From Sweltsa coloradensis (lineage: Eukaryota > Arthropoda > Insecta > Plecoptera > Chloroperlidae): a stretch of DNA of 64,000 nt. The translations under genes and the position numbers were made by a program. Below are positions 50,287-60,837 of this stretch, in pieces (positions within the stretch are counted from its first letter, which is position 1; every line of letters begins with the position of its first letter). The stretch spans positions 62,001-126,000 of the forward strand of contig JAMZAV010003172.1 of assembly GCA_024449915.1 (NCBI GenBank). Direction: 5' to 3'. Below the pieces are notes generated by a model, which was not told where the DNA came from, searched no databases, and saw only the letters and a list, made by a program, of their open reading frames with translations.

Positions 50287-51539
50287 CTAGGAAAACGCTC
50301 AAGTCCCGCCGCGTTGATGGATGAGCTTCGTTGTAAGTTTTTAGTTTGCGTAAGACCACTTTTCCTTTGCAAGTGCTTTTTGAATGCATTGTAGGTGATT
50401 GTTGTCAAGTTTCTATTGAAACTTGTTAATTGTTAATAAAAACCTCAAAAAACTCTTTTTAAAACCTTTATTCTATGGATTCTGGCTAACTTTTTCAACT
50501 TTTTCTTTCATAAAGCAATACATAACCATTACCTTAATGTACATGTAACATATGAACGTTGTAGCCCCACCCGTCGTTTGGTCAGAATCGGTCCAAATGT
50601 CACGAAAATATCGCACTAAAAATCGAAAAAAATTCGTAAAAGTACGATATTCATGAGAAATATTTCTTCGATTGTACCCAAAAACAATACAGGTTAAGGC
50701 TATTCCACCGCGTTTTTCTATTTTCCAAAATATGCTACTAAGTCAAAATATAGTGAATGGCTTTGAAACATGGCTATTTTAGAAAATCAAAAATATTTTT
50801 TCCAAATTTTTCTGATCCGGTACACGGCCAATATAGCCACCTCAAAATAATTTCAAACTTCAATTCGCCAGGGCACACCATTCAACGTAGGGTGTTGTGC
50901 TTTTGTGACATTAATTTTCAACTGTTTTTCTTTGGACTGACTGAGAGAAAACAGATTTATTTTAACAATTGTCTTTCCTGCGAATTTTTTCGTTTGGCGG
51001 TACAAATCGGTAAAAAAATACCGCCAAACGAAAAAATTCGCTGGAAAGACAATTGTTAAAATAAATCTGTTTTCTCTCAGTCAGTCCATAGAAAAACAGT
51101 TAAAAATTAATGTCACAAAAGCACAACACCGTACGTTGAATGGTGTGCCCTGGCGAATTGAAGTTTGAAATTATTTTGAGGTGGCTATATTGGCCGTGTA
51201 CCGGATCAGAAAAATTTGGAAAAAATATTTTTGATTTTCTAAAATAGCCATGTTTCAAAGCCATTCACTATATTTTAACTTAGTAGCATATTTTGGAAAA
51301 TAGAAAAACGCGGTGGAATAGCCTTAAGAGATTTAGTTTAGTTTCTAAGTTCAGAGATTTCGAAGGTCCCCTCCAATTTTCATCAAGATAGCTTATGCTG
51401 TTTGCCCGGTAGAGAGAGAATAAACAGACAATAAAACTAACAAAAAACAAAACACCCGAGCTATTTTTCTTGGGGTAACGTAAGTAAAAAAAAAAAAAAA
51501 ACATAAAGTGAAATTGAAGTCTTCGTTTTGCTCATCCAA
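50287..51539 (-). mobile_element. Helentron-like element B4, hosting a palindrome
   Basis: Minus orientation: 5' end at 51539 (ttggatgagcaaaacg), 3' alpha tail ...cgggacttgagcgttttcctag at 50287 beside T. Body B is split by the palindrome at 50696-51328. Confidence 0.65.
50696..51328. mobile_element. Near-perfect 630-bp palindrome (foldback element)
   Basis: Arms start ttaaggctattccaccgcgt and end acgcggtggaatagccttaa, and are almost identical over ~310 bases. They meet at ttcgtttggcggta-(caaatcgg)-taccgccaaacgaa. The tiny loop and few mismatches suggest recent origin. It sits in the aacaatacag...ctaagttcagag region of B4. No transposase is present; superfamily unassigned. Confidence 0.85.
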
Positions 51540-51654
51540 CAAACTGTAGCTTTCCCCCAAATTAACCTTTCCAGGCATCCCTGGCTTCCTGAAGTCAAAC
51601 CCCACTTCACCAGGCGAGGTGCCCGCCTCTGGTTCTACCCGACCATAGCTATGC

Positions 51655-52350
51655 CTTAATTGATTGATTGAATATTGCTTAACGTCCCATATTTATGCAC
51701 TTTGGCTAATCGAGACGATGAGTGGTGATAGATGAGGATGAAGTATGAACAGAAGGGAGGAGGGGAAACCCGGTACCGGCACGTAGCCTACTCCTTTCGA
51801 AAAGTACCAGGGGACCAACGGCTTAACGTCCCATCCGAAAGGACGGTGTAACCTTGACAGTCATATAGGTTCCTCCACTAACCCGGACTACCGAGCAGAC
51901 GTCGAGGAGAACGAAGCCGTTACACTAGCTTTCGAACCCTCCATCTGCTCTAACCAGCGGTATACGTGAGTTTCAGGGTATAGCGGTCACCCACTTTACC
52001 ATGACCACGCCCGATTCTGCTTAACTTCGGTGTTCGAGTGGGAACGGGTTAAACGAACTCGGCTAAACCGCTGGCTAGCTTGCCTTAAGTAACCCGGTTC
52101 CAGAACATAGCCTACTCCTTTCGAAAAATACCAAGAGGCAGGGGAGCAATCGCTTTACGTCCCATCCGAAAGGACGGTGTAAAGTCCTCAATCATCATAT
52201 AGGTTCCTCCACTTAACCCGGACTGCGGAGCAGACGTGGAGGAGAATGAAGTCATTACAGTAGCTCTCGTACTCTCCATCTGCTCTAACCAGCGGTATAC
52301 GTGTTTCAGGGCAGAGCGTTAACCCACCCTACCACTGACCACGCCCACAC
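51655..52350 (+). repeat. SINE-like dimer
   Basis: Two related monomers (about 51775-52010 and 52100-52340) share cctactcctttcgaaaa, cgtcccatccgaaaggacgg, ataggttcctccac, ccggact, ccatctgctctaaccagcgg and gaccacgccc. The head ttgattgaatattgcttaac is also found at 61730-61790. Confidence 0.7.
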
Positions 52351-52359
52351 ACACAGAAT

Positions 52360-53960
52360 GTTCCAGTACATAGACCACAGCAATGACCTTCTAAATGACC
52401 TTTTTTGATTGGTATGATTCTCTAGTATCTATGTGAAACAAAAAATAAACACGTTGAAGCCGATTTAAGAAATTCACGAAAATGCAAATTGATGCAAATT
52501 TCAGGATCAAAAAGCTTTTAAAATTTGTGTTAAGTCATAGGCACAAGACATCATTTTTTAAACTGTCATTTAAGTGTAGTATTATACTATTTATAACTCC
52601 ATGGTATTATGCTCTAGATAGATTTGGGCGCGTCAACCGTTAGGTCATAAATCATAATGCATCACTCTCTCCGTGTCGGTGGGTAGGACACCACCATGCT
52701 GGACAGAACCAGTCACTGCAGGGAAAGGAAAGGGAAAAGATTCATATTGCCGGCCAGAGCTCGCCTCTGGATTCGGGAGGTAAGTACTCCCCCTACTTAC
52801 TAGCTGAGTTTTCGAGATGGACTTTTCCTTTTCTCGCTTTCAACTATCATCAGTCATGCTAAATTCTACACAGGGGGGTGAGACTCGACGCAAAATCCGC
52901 GTGGTTTGGTTGATTTTCCGTGCTGTATTCCGACAATCGGTAGACTCAACGAATCTTTCGATTCCGTCTGCTATTTGGTTGACGGAAACACTTTCCGACA
53001 GTCGTAAATTTGTAAACACAAAATCCTCCATTTTTATTTCGATAACATAGCATCATGTTTTGCTTAAATACCGGAATATTTCGTGGTTTGTTGGTCCACA
53101 GTACACTTGCTTGACTCTTTATAAGTTGTTTATTGTTGCACAATACTTTGTTTCCATTATTGTTTTCTATAAACATAGTAATTAACAAACATACCTTAAA
53201 TTTGACGTTGTTTGCGTACACAAGATAAAAAAAACAACACACGGCTGCACAAAAACTCACTGTCTTATAAATATGCGGCTGGCTAGTTTCTTCTTAAATT
53301 ATCATGGCGGTGGATTTTACAACGAAGCTTCCGATTGGCTAAACAATGGTAAAATCCTTGCTACAGACGCAAGTCACGGAAAGATTCCGAAAATCGGAAA
53401 CGAAACTCAAGTCTACCAAATGTCGGAAACGTTTCTTTATGGACGGAATCAGATTATTCAAAACCACGCGGAAGTCTAGGCCAGTCGAGTCTCACCCCCC
53501 AGAGTGGAAGTTGTGGCTGGTTCTTTCCAGCGAGCCCCCCCCCCCCCTCCATTTCTCCAAGTAAGACTTGTGCAAAATACCCCCTATCGCTCAACAGTCA
53601 ACAGGTTAACACACGAATCTTCTTATCCCTCGATACTTGAGGTGTGGCCCAGCCGCCCAGGTTATGATCTGATAAAGCCTATAAGTCGCTGACAAGAGAT
53701 TAATAAACATGGTTCGTACATCCCCACCCAGCAATAACCCTGGCAATTATGAAGCACATGGGGAGAAATATTCTGTATCCAACATTTCAGCCTTCTAGGT
53801 AATGTTTGTTTGACAGAGGGTTTTACGACTTATGAAGAATATATGTGTTACATTTTTTCAGAGTAATTTGAATTTCCCCTTTGGTACAACATTCTAAGTC
53901 ATAAGTTCCAATAATAAAATTATATTTGTTACAAATAGGAAAAGGCCAATCGGCTAGTTT
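52360..53960. other. Intergenic DNA, no gene recognised
   Basis: Includes repeat E (52625-52730). The pairs near 52855-52990 and 53345-53510 contain related short strings in opposite orientations (gggggtgagactcgac / gtcgagtctcaccccc; ttccgacagtcg / cggaaac), implying an inverted repeat of about 600-650 bases (52865-53505) with a diverged middle. No protein similarity is evident. Confidence 0.45.
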
Positions 53961-54093
53961 AGTATAGATTGGAGAAGGGTTGACAGGTTGGGAAAGCATA
54001 GAGAACATAAAACCAGCCTGAAGGGCTGGGGGCAAAAAAACTTTTCACCTGCTGATGACAACTGCAGCTAATTTAAAGTTGTTTGTTACCTTA

Positions 54094-54135
54094 ACCCACG
54101 ACGCGTTTCGTCCTTCTGGGACTCATCAGGCGGAT
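54094..54135 (-). ncRNA. Hammerhead ribozyme, palindromic stem III (copy 1)
   Basis: The minus strand reads, in order, stem I 5' strand AUCCGC, core CUGAUGA (54129-54123), stem II GUCC-CAGAA-GGAC, core GAAA, then the self-complementary ACGCGU, cleavage triplet GUC, and stem I 3' strand GUGGGU. Stem I pairs over six positions including two G-U. All invariant core nucleotides are present. Stem III has no loop, so activity would be expected as a dimer, as described for short-stem hammerheads of Penelope-like elements and some satellites. Cleavage would fall after 54100. Confidence 0.75.
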
Positions 54136-54817
54136 GGTGGCCACTAAAAATCAGCTAGCTACATGCAAACAAAACTGACAACACATAACCAAACCTGTGG
54201 TAGGGTCACGCAAGAAGTAAATTCTGCATGCATGTTGTCATCATCAGCAAGGTTACTTAACACACCATTCATACTGGGGCACACAGTCAGCACAGACAGT
54301 AAGGGGGCTTCCCTCCCAACTCTGGTGCTCGGGAGACAAGAAATCCATGACTTACCCTGGATTCGAACCAGGACCCTTGGCAACAAGAGAAAAGCTGCCC
54401 CTCCTGCTGTTGCTGGGCAAGGGTGCCTCTTCATTCATTCTAAGAGAAAGGGTTAGAGATAGGAAGGATGGAAAGTCACAACACAGCACAACCAGTGAGG
54501 GGGCTTCCCTCCTAGACTCTGGTGATTTACCCTAGCCAACAATAGAAGGGGCAGCTTTTCTCTTGTTGCCAAGGGTCCTGGTTCGAATCCAGGGCGAGTC
54601 ATGGATGTTTTGTCTCCCGAGCACTAGAGTTGGGAGGGAAGCCCCCTTACTGGTTGTGCTGATGGTGTGGCTCAGTATGAATAGTGTTTGAAGTAACCTT
54701 GCTGATGATGACAACATGCATGCAGAATTTGCTTCTTGTGTGGCCCTACCACAGGTTTGGTTATGTCACGTGTTGTGAGTTTTGTTTGCATGTAGTTAGC
54801 TGATTTTAGTGGCCACC

Positions 54818-54856
54818 ATCTGCCTGATGAGTCCAAGGACGAAACGCGTAGAGGAT
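54818..54856 (+). ncRNA. Hammerhead ribozyme (copy 2, altered cleavage triplet)
   Basis: The mirror copy in the right arm has CUGAUGA (54824-54830), stem II GUCC-AA-GGAC, GAAA, ACGCGU, then GUA instead of GUC, and stem I AUCUGC/GAGGAU with one mismatch. The core is intact. GUA is a permitted but less usual cleavage triplet, and the 2-nt stem II loop is tight, so this copy is probably weaker. Confidence 0.6.
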
Positions 54857-55493
54857 TAAGGTAACAACTTTAAATTAGCTGCAGTTGTCATCAGCAGGTG
54901 AAAAGTTTTATCGCCCCCAGCCCTTCAGGCTAGGATTTATGTTCTATTTGCTTTCTCAACCTGTCAACCCTTCTCCAATCTAACTACATGTATATACAAT
55001 TTTGAGTATATAAATAAATCATACAATCTCAAATGAAGTTTATTTAATAACATGTAGGCTAGATAATATCAGCTATACAAATTTCAAACAATATTTTCTT
55101 TCAAAATAATTTTTTTTTTAATGTTCATACTTCGTAAGTACCCATCAAAACCCCAGTAAATATTAAATAATATACGAAGTCACAAATGTATCTCAAAATA
55201 AAAATGCAATGTTAAATAACACAGATCCTAGATAGCCGAGAATGAGAAACAGAAGCACTGTAAGATCACTTCAACCACATGATTGTTTGCCAAGGAATGT
55301 ATTTAAACAAAATAACCACTGAACACGAGTCAAGGTACAATGCAAGGCACAAGTGCACGTTTTGTTTAGTTGGCAAGTCCTTGGTTTAATAATTGTTTTC
55401 TATCAAGATTTCCATTTCCATTTTTCAATATCCATATCGGTCCTGTAACAGAAAGATAACATTAAAATTAGTTTAAAATTAATCTTCACACCT

Positions 55494-55568
55494 TATGTAT
55501 GTATGTATGTATGTATGTATGTATGTATGTTTGTGTGTGTATGTATGGATGTTTGTGTATGTATGTAT
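55494..55568 (+). repeat. (GTAT)n microsatellite
   Basis: Tetranucleotide array with interruptions, directly abutting the hAT-like element; a similar gtatgtatgtatgtat run lies on its far side (58181-58196). Confidence 0.9.
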
Positions 55569-55685
55569 TAGTGATGACATCGGGTAGTAAATATTGGAGT
55601 CGACTCCGGAGCCTTGGGAACCGGGTAGAAGTCGACTCCCCAATCCTCAATTTAAAAAAAAAAAAAAAAATGAATTTTTTTATTA

Positions 55686-57798
55686 CTAGGAAAACGCTTA
55701 AGTCCCGCCGCGTTGTTGGATGAGCGTAATATTGGTGCATTGATCTGCCATCCATGTGTTATGCGGACATTCTGTTCTGTGAAAAAATCATTACTAAGTT
55801 GAAGATTTTTTTTTAAATATTTAAAATAAATAAAAAATAAACTTAAATTTTTAATTTTTTTAATTAATCGTAATTTTAAAAAAGAAAAAAATCGTAAAAT
55901 TTCGATTTTCATAAGAAATAATTATTCGATTGTGCTCAAATTTCACACGAATATATTAATTCATAAAATAAAGGTTCTGTGAAAAAATCATTACAATCGG
56001 ATAAAACATGTAGGTGTTATAAGTCAAAGAATTGTTTAAAAAAAGAAAACCCCCGTAAAATTGCGATTTTCATGAGAAATAATTTTTCGATTGCGCTTAA
56101 ATTTTCCACGAATATATTCGGATTTAAAAGCAAAGTGGCTGACATCTGGTGAGCGAAGCGCGAACCCGCCGGAGTAGCATTGCGTTGAGATATGGCCGCT
56201 TATAAGTATGTTTTCCTATGGCACTTGCAATGGATCATGACTGAAATAAACACTCAATAAAGACAAAACCACACCACCTATTTATGAAATTGAGTTTGTA
56301 AGTCTAGTGGAATATTTGTAGCCACATCGTATACAGCCTAGATAGAAAAATGTTAATGAAAATAAGCGTGAAAGTTGAACTTAGGTGACGATAACATTTG
56401 AAGTAACCCTAAAGGTAGATGTTTTCGTCAGTTTAATCGGGGGAAAAATATTGTAGGGGACGTTTAAATAGTGTAAGATTATATTAAAACTATCTATGAA
56501 TGAAATAAACTGGTAAGATTGTTAAAAACATGTGATGATGGAGCGTCAGCTTGTCATGAGTTCGTTCATTTCTAGGCCTAGAAGTGGGCGTGTGTGGCCT
56601 ACACACAGCTCTCAATTTAGGATGTTTTCGTCAGTTAAATCGGGGAAATATTGTAGGCGACATTTAAATAGTATAATATGATATTAAAACTATCTATGAA
56701 TGAAATAAAATTGTAAGATTGTTAAAAACATGCGATGATCAAGCATCAGCTTGTCATAAGGTCGTTCATTTCTAGGCCTAAAAGTGGGCGCGCACACACA
56801 CACCATATCAATCATTTGTTTGATATTTTCGAGCCTGCTCGGCAACTCATTTAATATAACTAACGCTGGTCAATTCAATACTAATAATATAACGCCCATG
56901 GAGAAATAATTCTGGTAATAATAATTTATAGCACGAAATTGTTTCCCGGACAGATCTAGGCGTTCCGTAGGGGGCCTAGGCCCTAGCTGCGAGGTTCCGA
57001 GTTTAGCACCACCAACGACGTAGCCTACGTTAGGTTACGGGAAACAGCTTTTTCAGAAAACATGGGTTAACGAAATGGCTGTAGGTCTAGTCTTTTAGAA
57101 ATTACACGGATGCAAGTAAAATAATTTCCTATAATTTTGCCCGGAACTATCTGGTTTTGTAGGAAATCAAATCGGGACCGATCGGAAAAAGTAGGCCTAA
57201 ATTGATTCTTCGGAAAAGGGAATTAAATATATTTCAATGAGTTGCAGGATGATTCTGAACATGACAACAGGCTAACTAATGTCATAACATTAATTTACAA
57301 CAAAATCACATATCACAACATGCACCAACGATTGATTATTGAGCATTCAAATCGTCAGTTTATACACTGCTGCTTAGGGAAGGACTACTTCTAATGCTAC
57401 TCCGGCCGGCCATGATGCACGTTACGCCCACGACAGTGCTGCCCCTGGATTTCACTTTAAACGCGTATAAATTCATAAAATAAAGGTTCTGTGAAAAAAT
57501 CATTACAATCGGACAAAGCGTGTAGGTATTATAAATCGAAGAAAATTTTTAAAAATAAAAAAAATTGTAAAATTGCGTTTTTTATGAGAATTTTTTTTCG
57601 ATTGCGCTCAAAAACGTGGCAGTTCTAAGTTCAGAGATTTCGAAGGTCTCAATAAAATTTCATCGCAATCGGAGTATCGGTTTAGCCGGAATCGTGCTAA
57701 CAAACAGACAAAAATACAAAAAAAAAAAAAAACATTCCGGATTTTTTTCTCCAGTGTAGTGAAATGGAATCTTCGTTTCGCTCGCTACGCTCATCCAA
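55686..57798 (-). mobile_element. Helentron-like element A13, split
   Basis: 3' alpha tail cttaagcgttttcctag at 55686 beside T; 5' TTGGATGAGCGTAGCGAGCG at 57798 beside A. The body is interrupted between cacgaatatatt (~56113) and aaattcataaaataaagg (~57470). Confidence 0.65.
56114..57470. mobile_element. Insertion with imperfect TIRs inside A13
   Basis: About 1.35 kb. The left end cggatttaaaagcaaagtgg...gccggagtagcatt and the reversed right end acgcgtttaaagtgaaatcc...gccggagtagcatt are similar over ~80 bases. The interior holds a ~200-bp tandem duplication (about 56412-56607 and 56619-56795: gatgttttcgtcagttaaat...cattt-ctaggcctaaaagtgggc). Superfamily unknown. Confidence 0.5.
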
Positions 57799-58195
57799 TT
57801 ATTTTATATATTTATTTTATATATTATTTTAAAACTTATTTTTAGCCCACTACTCTAGTTAAACAAATAATAAATAAATAAATTGTATGAGTCTACCCAC
57901 TCAGTTATAGTATAACTGATTTTCAGTGGGGTTGCACAACGCTATCCGGCCATTCCCCCCCCCCCCCCTCCACCTGCTACGTATCACTAGCTTGCTTGTC
58001 TCTTGGCCCGGCCAAGACTCTCGCTGATTTGTTGTTTACGTTTTGAGATAAGATAACGACTAACGAGACAACAAGTACAATCTCATTCAATTTATCATCA
58101 AAAAAAATACCCCCCCCCCTGACTCCTGGAAAATGGAGTCTGGTAGGAGTCGGGTACCCGAGTACCCAATGTCATCCCTAGTATGTATGTATGTA

Positions 58196-58618
58196 TAGGG
58201 AAGACATGACATGTACCATGATGACATCGATATCTGTCTGTATCGATTCCAAATTGGAGGAATCAATTACTGACTAGACAGTTTAAACATTCGCGAGTCG
58301 TGTTTTAGGGCGTGGCTGAGCGATGAACCACGTGTCTACTGACCCTCCCTCTCCCGCCAGACGCCGATATACTGCGCCGGCATACTGCCTGCCTTTGTGT
58401 TGCGTTGCGGAATTCATCGTTCAGTGACGTACGGTCGAGACACACCTTTACGGGCTCCGCGGAAAACAACCGCAGAAATATCGCCACGTATCACGGGTTC
58501 CGCGGAAAATGACCACCAAAATAACTGTGCATACACTCACCACATAAAAGTTTTAACTTAGTAATCGATTCTTAGGACACAATGATCGATTCCAATTTTT
58601 TGGTCGATGTCATCCCTA
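58196..58618. mobile_element. Second hAT-like short element
   Basis: Starts tagggaagacatgacatg and ends catcgaccaaaaaattgg...-type sequence closing in gatgtcatcccta. Inner inverted strings tatcgattccaaattgg and ccaattttttggtcgat occur. The flanking duplication is not convincing. Confidence 0.35.
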
Positions 58619-58639
58619 GTACGTGTATTACATCATGCT

Positions 58640-59880
58640 GACCTCTTGCACATCATGTGTTGGGGGTATATTACATGATCATAAACTAATTTTACACTTC
58701 CACAAAGTTTAGTTTTATAGTTTAGTAGGAGTGTGCGAGCGGCATATTTTTAATTCGAGTCGGGTATTCCTTTCGAGTATCGTCGAGACGACGTGAGAAA
58801 CTAGGGTGCTTCAACCGGTTAGTCACAATGCGCAATCTGTGAATATGTTTAGATTGAGTTTTTTAAAATAGATGTAACCCTTTTATTTTGCACTTATATG
58901 CCTAATGATTATTTTGCACAATGTTTTTTACTTTTTGCTTTTCTTCCGTTTTACCCATGGTTCTCTTCTATCTAGCAAGAAGTTTTATAAAAAAGCAAAC
59001 CCACAAATTGATCTATTTAAAATTGATCGGCTGATCGCACTTCACTATTTTAATTATTATTTTCTGTTTCCTACATTTTTTAACCTTTTGCATTTTTAGT
59101 TCTAGCTAGCAAAGAGTTAAAAACAAATGACAATTGACTGTATTCACTATTCAGCATGGCTGCCTGTGCTATCAACTTAAGCGCTGCCTTTGGGCTACCC
59201 ATTCGATTTTCTCGGTCGCTAGTCTTACTCTCGCCATCTCGCAGTTGCATTGCATTTAACTGATTTTAGTCCATCCATATTTTGGCATAAAACTTTGTAG
59301 CCTAAAAGTTTTGATGTCTCTTGGTGTCTTGACTTGTTATTTGTGTGATCACTTAGGATTATAACTTACAGATAAAATTGAAAATTAATATTGCTCTTCT
59401 TTGTGTGTATGAATATAAAAAGAAAGGCCACAAAAAGTATAGAAGGCTTACGTTTCAAAATTCAAATTAATAAAATTTGACGGGGTGATTATAACGAACC
59501 TGAAGTCTCAATTGACGTGTTGACTTGCAGCTTGCACGATCACAAATTATTGAAATTAATTAAGATAAACCTGAAAATTCTCGTTATGTTTCCTTGTGGG
59601 TATACGTATATAGGGCATAAAGAGAATGGTTTCTAAAAATATATTATGTTCGAAAGTGATAAAATATAATTTAAAGTGCTTTAATCATGGGTACGCTTAG
59701 GCCTAGAACTTAAAAGCAAACTCAACTAGATTTTGAGTACAAAAGAAAACTAAACACAACTTAACATTTTGAGTATTCGACAATTTGCACATTCCTAGCA
59801 TTTATGTACTTAATGCAACCCTCCAAAAATCCCCTCCAATCCAACCCGCACCTTAAAATTGTCTTGCGGGGGCTAGCAAG
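58640..59880. other. Intergenic DNA, no gene recognised
   Basis: AT-rich. A diverged copy of repeat E (tcaaccggttagtcacaatgcgc) lies near 58810. No coding signal is seen. Confidence 0.5.
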
Positions 59881-59924
59881 CAAAGTGTCTGGGGCCCAAG
59901 AGAATGTATGAAAGAAGGATTGAA

Positions 59925-60050
59925 GAAGAAGATGGGGGAGGCCAAGGAAGAGATGGAAGGATACTACAGCGGGGGACCATAGCTGGGAATATGTGGGAGA
60001 GATTGCTTATGAGAGGGCAGAAGGAAGTGGGAAGTTGCAAAACCCAAGCT
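59925..60050 (+). pseudogene. Possible LINE reverse-transcriptase 3' relic
   Basis: One plus-strand frame reads GRPRKRWKDTTAGDHSWEYV, ...EIAYERAEGSGKLQ. The GRPRKRWxD string is common near the C-terminus of jockey/RTE-type LINE proteins. There is no long open frame; low confidence. Confidence 0.3.
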
Positions 60051-60149
60051 GATCCTGCCAGAACAGGGAAACTGCAAGGGTGCCAACAGTTTACCTTAAA
60101 TGGAGTAGGCGCACCGCGAAAGATACAAATAAAAACTACATATTAAAAA

Positions 60150-60215
60150 CGTTTTTGGTCCACTTACCTTCCTCGGCGAGTGTAGAGAGAAAGAGACTTG
60201 AGTTGAAAACTAAAA
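60150..60215 (-). other. Possible small exon or splice donor downstream of ArfGAP
   Basis: The minus strand has a pyrimidine-rich tract (agtctctttctctctacac) followed by tcgccgaggaag and a strong gtaagt donor (60171-60176). It could be an exon of the ArfGAP 3' end or of an unseen transcript. The expected terminal peptide (DRYG-like) is not recognised here. Confidence 0.25.
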
Positions 60216-60250
60216 CTAGGCTAGCTGTTGGCTAGGGGTGAGGGGCAAGG

Positions 60251-60281
60251 GGTGAGTGAGTGAGTGAGTGAGTGAGTGAGT
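60251..60281 (+). repeat. (GTGA)n microsatellite
   Basis: About seven gtga/gagt units in a G-rich stretch downstream of the ArfGAP exon. Confidence 0.9.
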
Positions 60282-60624
60282 GTGAACTGGGTGACAGGGA
60301 GGGGGGTAGGGGAAGAGGGAAGAGAATCACTATAGGTTTAAATTCGGTTTTTGGCGAGATTTGCAGATCCACTGGTAGGCCAGTTCCCACCTTCTCAGTT
60401 CACCGGCTTGTATGGTGGGTGGGACAGACCTTATGACACAGGCTGTGAAACTGGTCATAAAGGGTAGGCCATGCCCAAAAGCGTGCAGTGCCACTGGTTT
60501 CTCCAAATTCTCTTCTCGCACGTCCTGCCTGTCCCATTCATCCTCATTCATTATGACTAAGTTATAATATATACTATTGGTTGATCCAAATTCACAATAT
60601 AAGTTTCCCTTGCTAGATGCTCAC

Positions 60625-60837
60625 CTGCAAGGAAGTCATAACCCCGTTTGCCAGCGAGCTGAGTTTGCCTGCGACCTTGGTGACCCCCTGGCGTACGCTC
60701 TCCTTAACATCCTCAAGGTCGGGCGCGTTCAGGCTGGCTCCAGAACTCGTGGGACTCGCGACGCCATTGTTGAAGTAGTCGGCCGAGGAGATGCTACTGG
60801 AGCCCTCGAAGCGAGTTAGGTTCGCTTTCCGCTCCCA
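60625..60837 (-). CDS. ArfGAP3: ArfGAP2/3 exon (second ISS motif, C-terminal helix)
   Basis: Acceptor catgttctag, 213 bases, donor gtgagc. Encodes WERKANLTRFEGSSSISSAD, YFNNGVASPTSSGASLNAPD, LEDVKESVRQGVTKVAGK and LSSLANGVMTSLQ, matching the conserved C-terminal region of ArfGAP2/3 proteins. The plus-strand 80-codon frame over it is antisense and not a gene. Confidence 0.93.

Larger units (their letters stand above)
53967..54985. mobile_element. Inverted-repeat retroelement pair with hammerhead ribozymes
   Basis: Left arm ~53967-54402 and right arm ~54545-54985 are complementary with scattered mismatches (tagattggagaagggttgac / gtcaacccttctccaatcta at the outer ends). Each arm contains a hammerhead core and a tRNA T-arm-like segment (cctggttcgaatccaggg in one orientation). 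The ~140-bp spacer repeats part of the left arm (gggggcttccctcc...ctctggtg). Head-to-head partial copies with short-stem-III hammerheads recall Penelope-like element ends or hammerhead SINEs/retrozymes. No reverse transcriptase is seen. Confidence 0.6.
55569..58180. mobile_element. hAT-like element with nested insertions
   Basis: Ends TAGTGATGACATCGGGTA and (reverse) TAGGGATGACATTGGGTA, flanked by GTATGTAT on both sides (55561-55568, 58181-58188), an 8-bp duplication, although the target is a GTAT repeat. Most of the length is the nested element A13 with its own 1.35 kb insertion. Little of the original interior remains and no transposase frame is visible. Confidence 0.55.

Noticed and set aside
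60330..60551. 73-codon minus-strand frame just downstream of the ArfGAP exon
   Set aside because: No acceptor joins it in frame to ...TSLQ, and its peptide does not resemble the ArfGAP2/3 C-terminus; left unannotated.
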